The notes under the pieces are model-generated. The model did not search any database, had not been told where the DNA came from, and saw only the letters and a program-made list of their open reading frames with translations. Positions 5,156-5,801 of a stretch of DNA of 5,801 nucleotides are shown here, one piece after another. The position numbers were made by a program, and so were the translations under genes. Source of the stretch: Nitrospirota bacterium (lineage in GTDB: Bacteria > Nitrospirota > Thermodesulfovibrionia > Thermodesulfovibrionales > JdFR-88); contig JAKAEG010000213.1 in the NCBI GenBank assembly GCA_021819985.1, positions 1 through 5,801 on the forward strand. The letters run 5' to 3'. Within the stretch, counting starts at the first letter, position 1, and each line of letters starts with the position of its first letter.

Positions 5156-5294
5156 AAATCGCAGATTACCTGGGGAAAAAACATCGCGGTTAAAAAAAAC
5201 TTAAAACTGGGGTTTTCGATCACCGAGGCCAAAGGGGACGCGATCTGCGGCGTTCTCTTATAAGATCCTTCAGGAGATCGAAAAAATACTCTAA
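5156..5294 (+). pseudogene. Decayed, internally deleted second DUF3568-like copy
   Basis: Starting right behind the TGA of the intact gene and in the same frame, bases 5162-5260 read Q-I-T-W-G-K-N-I-A-V and then KKNLKLGFSITEAKGDAICG, followed by VLL and TAA. The last 26 residues of this align without gaps to residues 57-82 of the intact protein, with 9 identities by hand count, including the G.x.I..A..D...GV.L skeleton. After a frame change, 5262-5294 read KILQEIEKIL-stop, matching the intact terminal helix ILKAIKENL. The middle, about 37 codons encoding the beta hairpin, is missing, and there is no signal peptide or start. I interpret this as a tandem duplicate that lost its ends and centre. 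A chance similarity is possible but unlikely given the order and spacing. Confidence 0.6.
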
Positions 5295-5313
5295 TAGGAC
5301 CGCAGAAAAATTT

Positions 5314-5801
5314 TTAAAAGACTGTAATTGGGGCGCCGGTCTTGAGTGAAAGCTTGTGGCTGGCGCTCCCGCCGGAAACAAAGATCTCAAGAAGTCCGCT
5401 TGAGTTCACAATTCCGTGCGGGTCTTTGTCTTTAGCGGAAAGATAAAAATCGAGGAGCCTAAAGGTGCGCCCTTTTGCCTTAATGCGGATAAGGGCCTTT
5501 TTCCTTCCCAATTTTTCAAGCTCCCCGATGCCGATGTTCGTTATGCAGTTTCCAAAACGGTCCACATGAAGGACGCGGCCTTGGAGTTTTTTGTTTTTGT
5601 TTTGAAGCACAGGCTTTGGCAGGGGCAGCTCTATGGGATCGTTTATCTGCCTGCCGAACTCCTCCTGCTCCGCTCCTTTTGAAAGCCACGCCGCAACCGG
5701 AGCAAATACGTCCCTGCCGTCAAATGTGCTTCCCTGAAACCCGGGATGGCCGCTTTCTTTCTGCTCAATACTTATTATTTTTTCCGCTTCCGCGAAAAAA
5801 G
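5314..5801 (-). CDS. SAM hydroxide adenosyltransferase (DUF62 / chlorinase-fluorinase superfamily), C-terminal 161 aa, start beyond window
   Basis: The minus-strand frame is open from the right edge to TAA (5316-5314). Visible residues include STFDGRDVFAPVAAWLSKGA (24-43), which matches the family motif STFHGRDxFAPxAA. Next come the linker INDPIELPLPKP and the C-terminal barrel with GRVLHVDRFGNCITNI and NSSGLLEIFVSGGSAS. Members split S-adenosylmethionine with water/hydroxide into adenosine and methionine; halogenases are rarer relatives. The N-terminal half of the catalytic domain is outside the window. The GTG at 5610-5608 is an internal Val, not the start, because conserved sequence continues upstream. 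Asp27 (5721-5719) stands where the family usually has His. It converges on the lipoprotein and its remnant, and no clear terminator is visible between them. Confidence 0.9.
   Translation of the reverse strand, partial: FFAEAEKIISIEQKESGHPGFQGSTFDGRDVFAPVAAWLSKGAEQEEFGRQINDPIELPLPKPVLQNKNKKLQGRVLHVDRFGNCITNIGIGELEKLGRKKALIRIKAKGRTFRLLDFYLSAKDKDPHGIVNSSGLLEIFVSGGSASHKLSLKTGAPITVF

Noticed and set aside
5265..5280. Inverted gatcctt...aggagatc near the end of the lipoprotein remnant
   Set aside because: The pairing is short and imperfect with no T-run. It is better explained as codons of the decayed terminal helix.
5314..5610. Free-standing 98-residue protein starting at the GTG 5610-5608
   Set aside because: The frame continues open to the window edge and the upstream part carries the conserved STF-GRD-FAP motif, so the true start lies outside the window.

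Overview
The window looks like a chromosomal segment of a diderm (Gram-negative-type) bacterium. The signs are the PDZ tail of a periplasmic Do/HtrA protease, two small lipoproteins with lipoboxes, a MurC-type Mur ligase and a YtjA-like membrane peptide. Codon use mixes GC-rich codons with many ATA (Ile) and AGG (Arg) codons. Together with the intergenic repeat types, this weakly suggests an uncultured lineage such as Omnitrophota or a deltaproteobacterial relative. That placement is an inference, not something the sequence proves.

Layout. Bases 1-627 (+) hold the two C-terminal PDZ domains of an HtrA/Deg protease whose catalytic part lies off the left edge. A strong bidirectional terminator (657-689) follows. 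Next come a 73-bp palindromic repeat (714-786) and a short 'gttttt-caacagcctg' motif. These sit against the 3' end of a 57-aa minus-strand UPF0391/YtjA-type membrane peptide (821-994). A second repeat cluster (1079-1184), with tandem and interleaved inverted repeats, runs into the last codons of an AT-rich orphan lipoprotein gene (1156-1914, minus). About 390 bases without a gene follow (1931-2324), with only palindromes visible.

From 2325 the sequence is again housekeeping-like. truB (2325-3182, minus) is divergent from a MurC/Mpl-type Mur ligase with unusual signature residues (3259-4668, +). A near-consensus sigma-70 promoter (4688-4715) then drives a DUF3568-type lipoprotein (4745-5155, +). 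Directly behind its stop lies what reads as a shrunken, frameshifted second copy of the same gene (5156-5294). The right edge holds the C-terminal part of a SAM hydroxide adenosyltransferase (DUF62) on the minus strand (5314-5801, start outside). It has Asp where the family normally has His in the STFHGRD motif.

The genes do not form one operon: strand switches separate almost every neighbour. Common themes are envelope maintenance (protease, lipoproteins, Mur ligase, small membrane peptide) and housekeeping RNA/SAM chemistry. I see no CRISPR array, tRNA, rRNA, phage gene or complete insertion sequence. The most unusual items are the divergent Mur ligase, the decayed lipoprotein copy, the DUF62 His-to-Asp change, and the repeat cluster fused to the end of the orphan lipoprotein gene.
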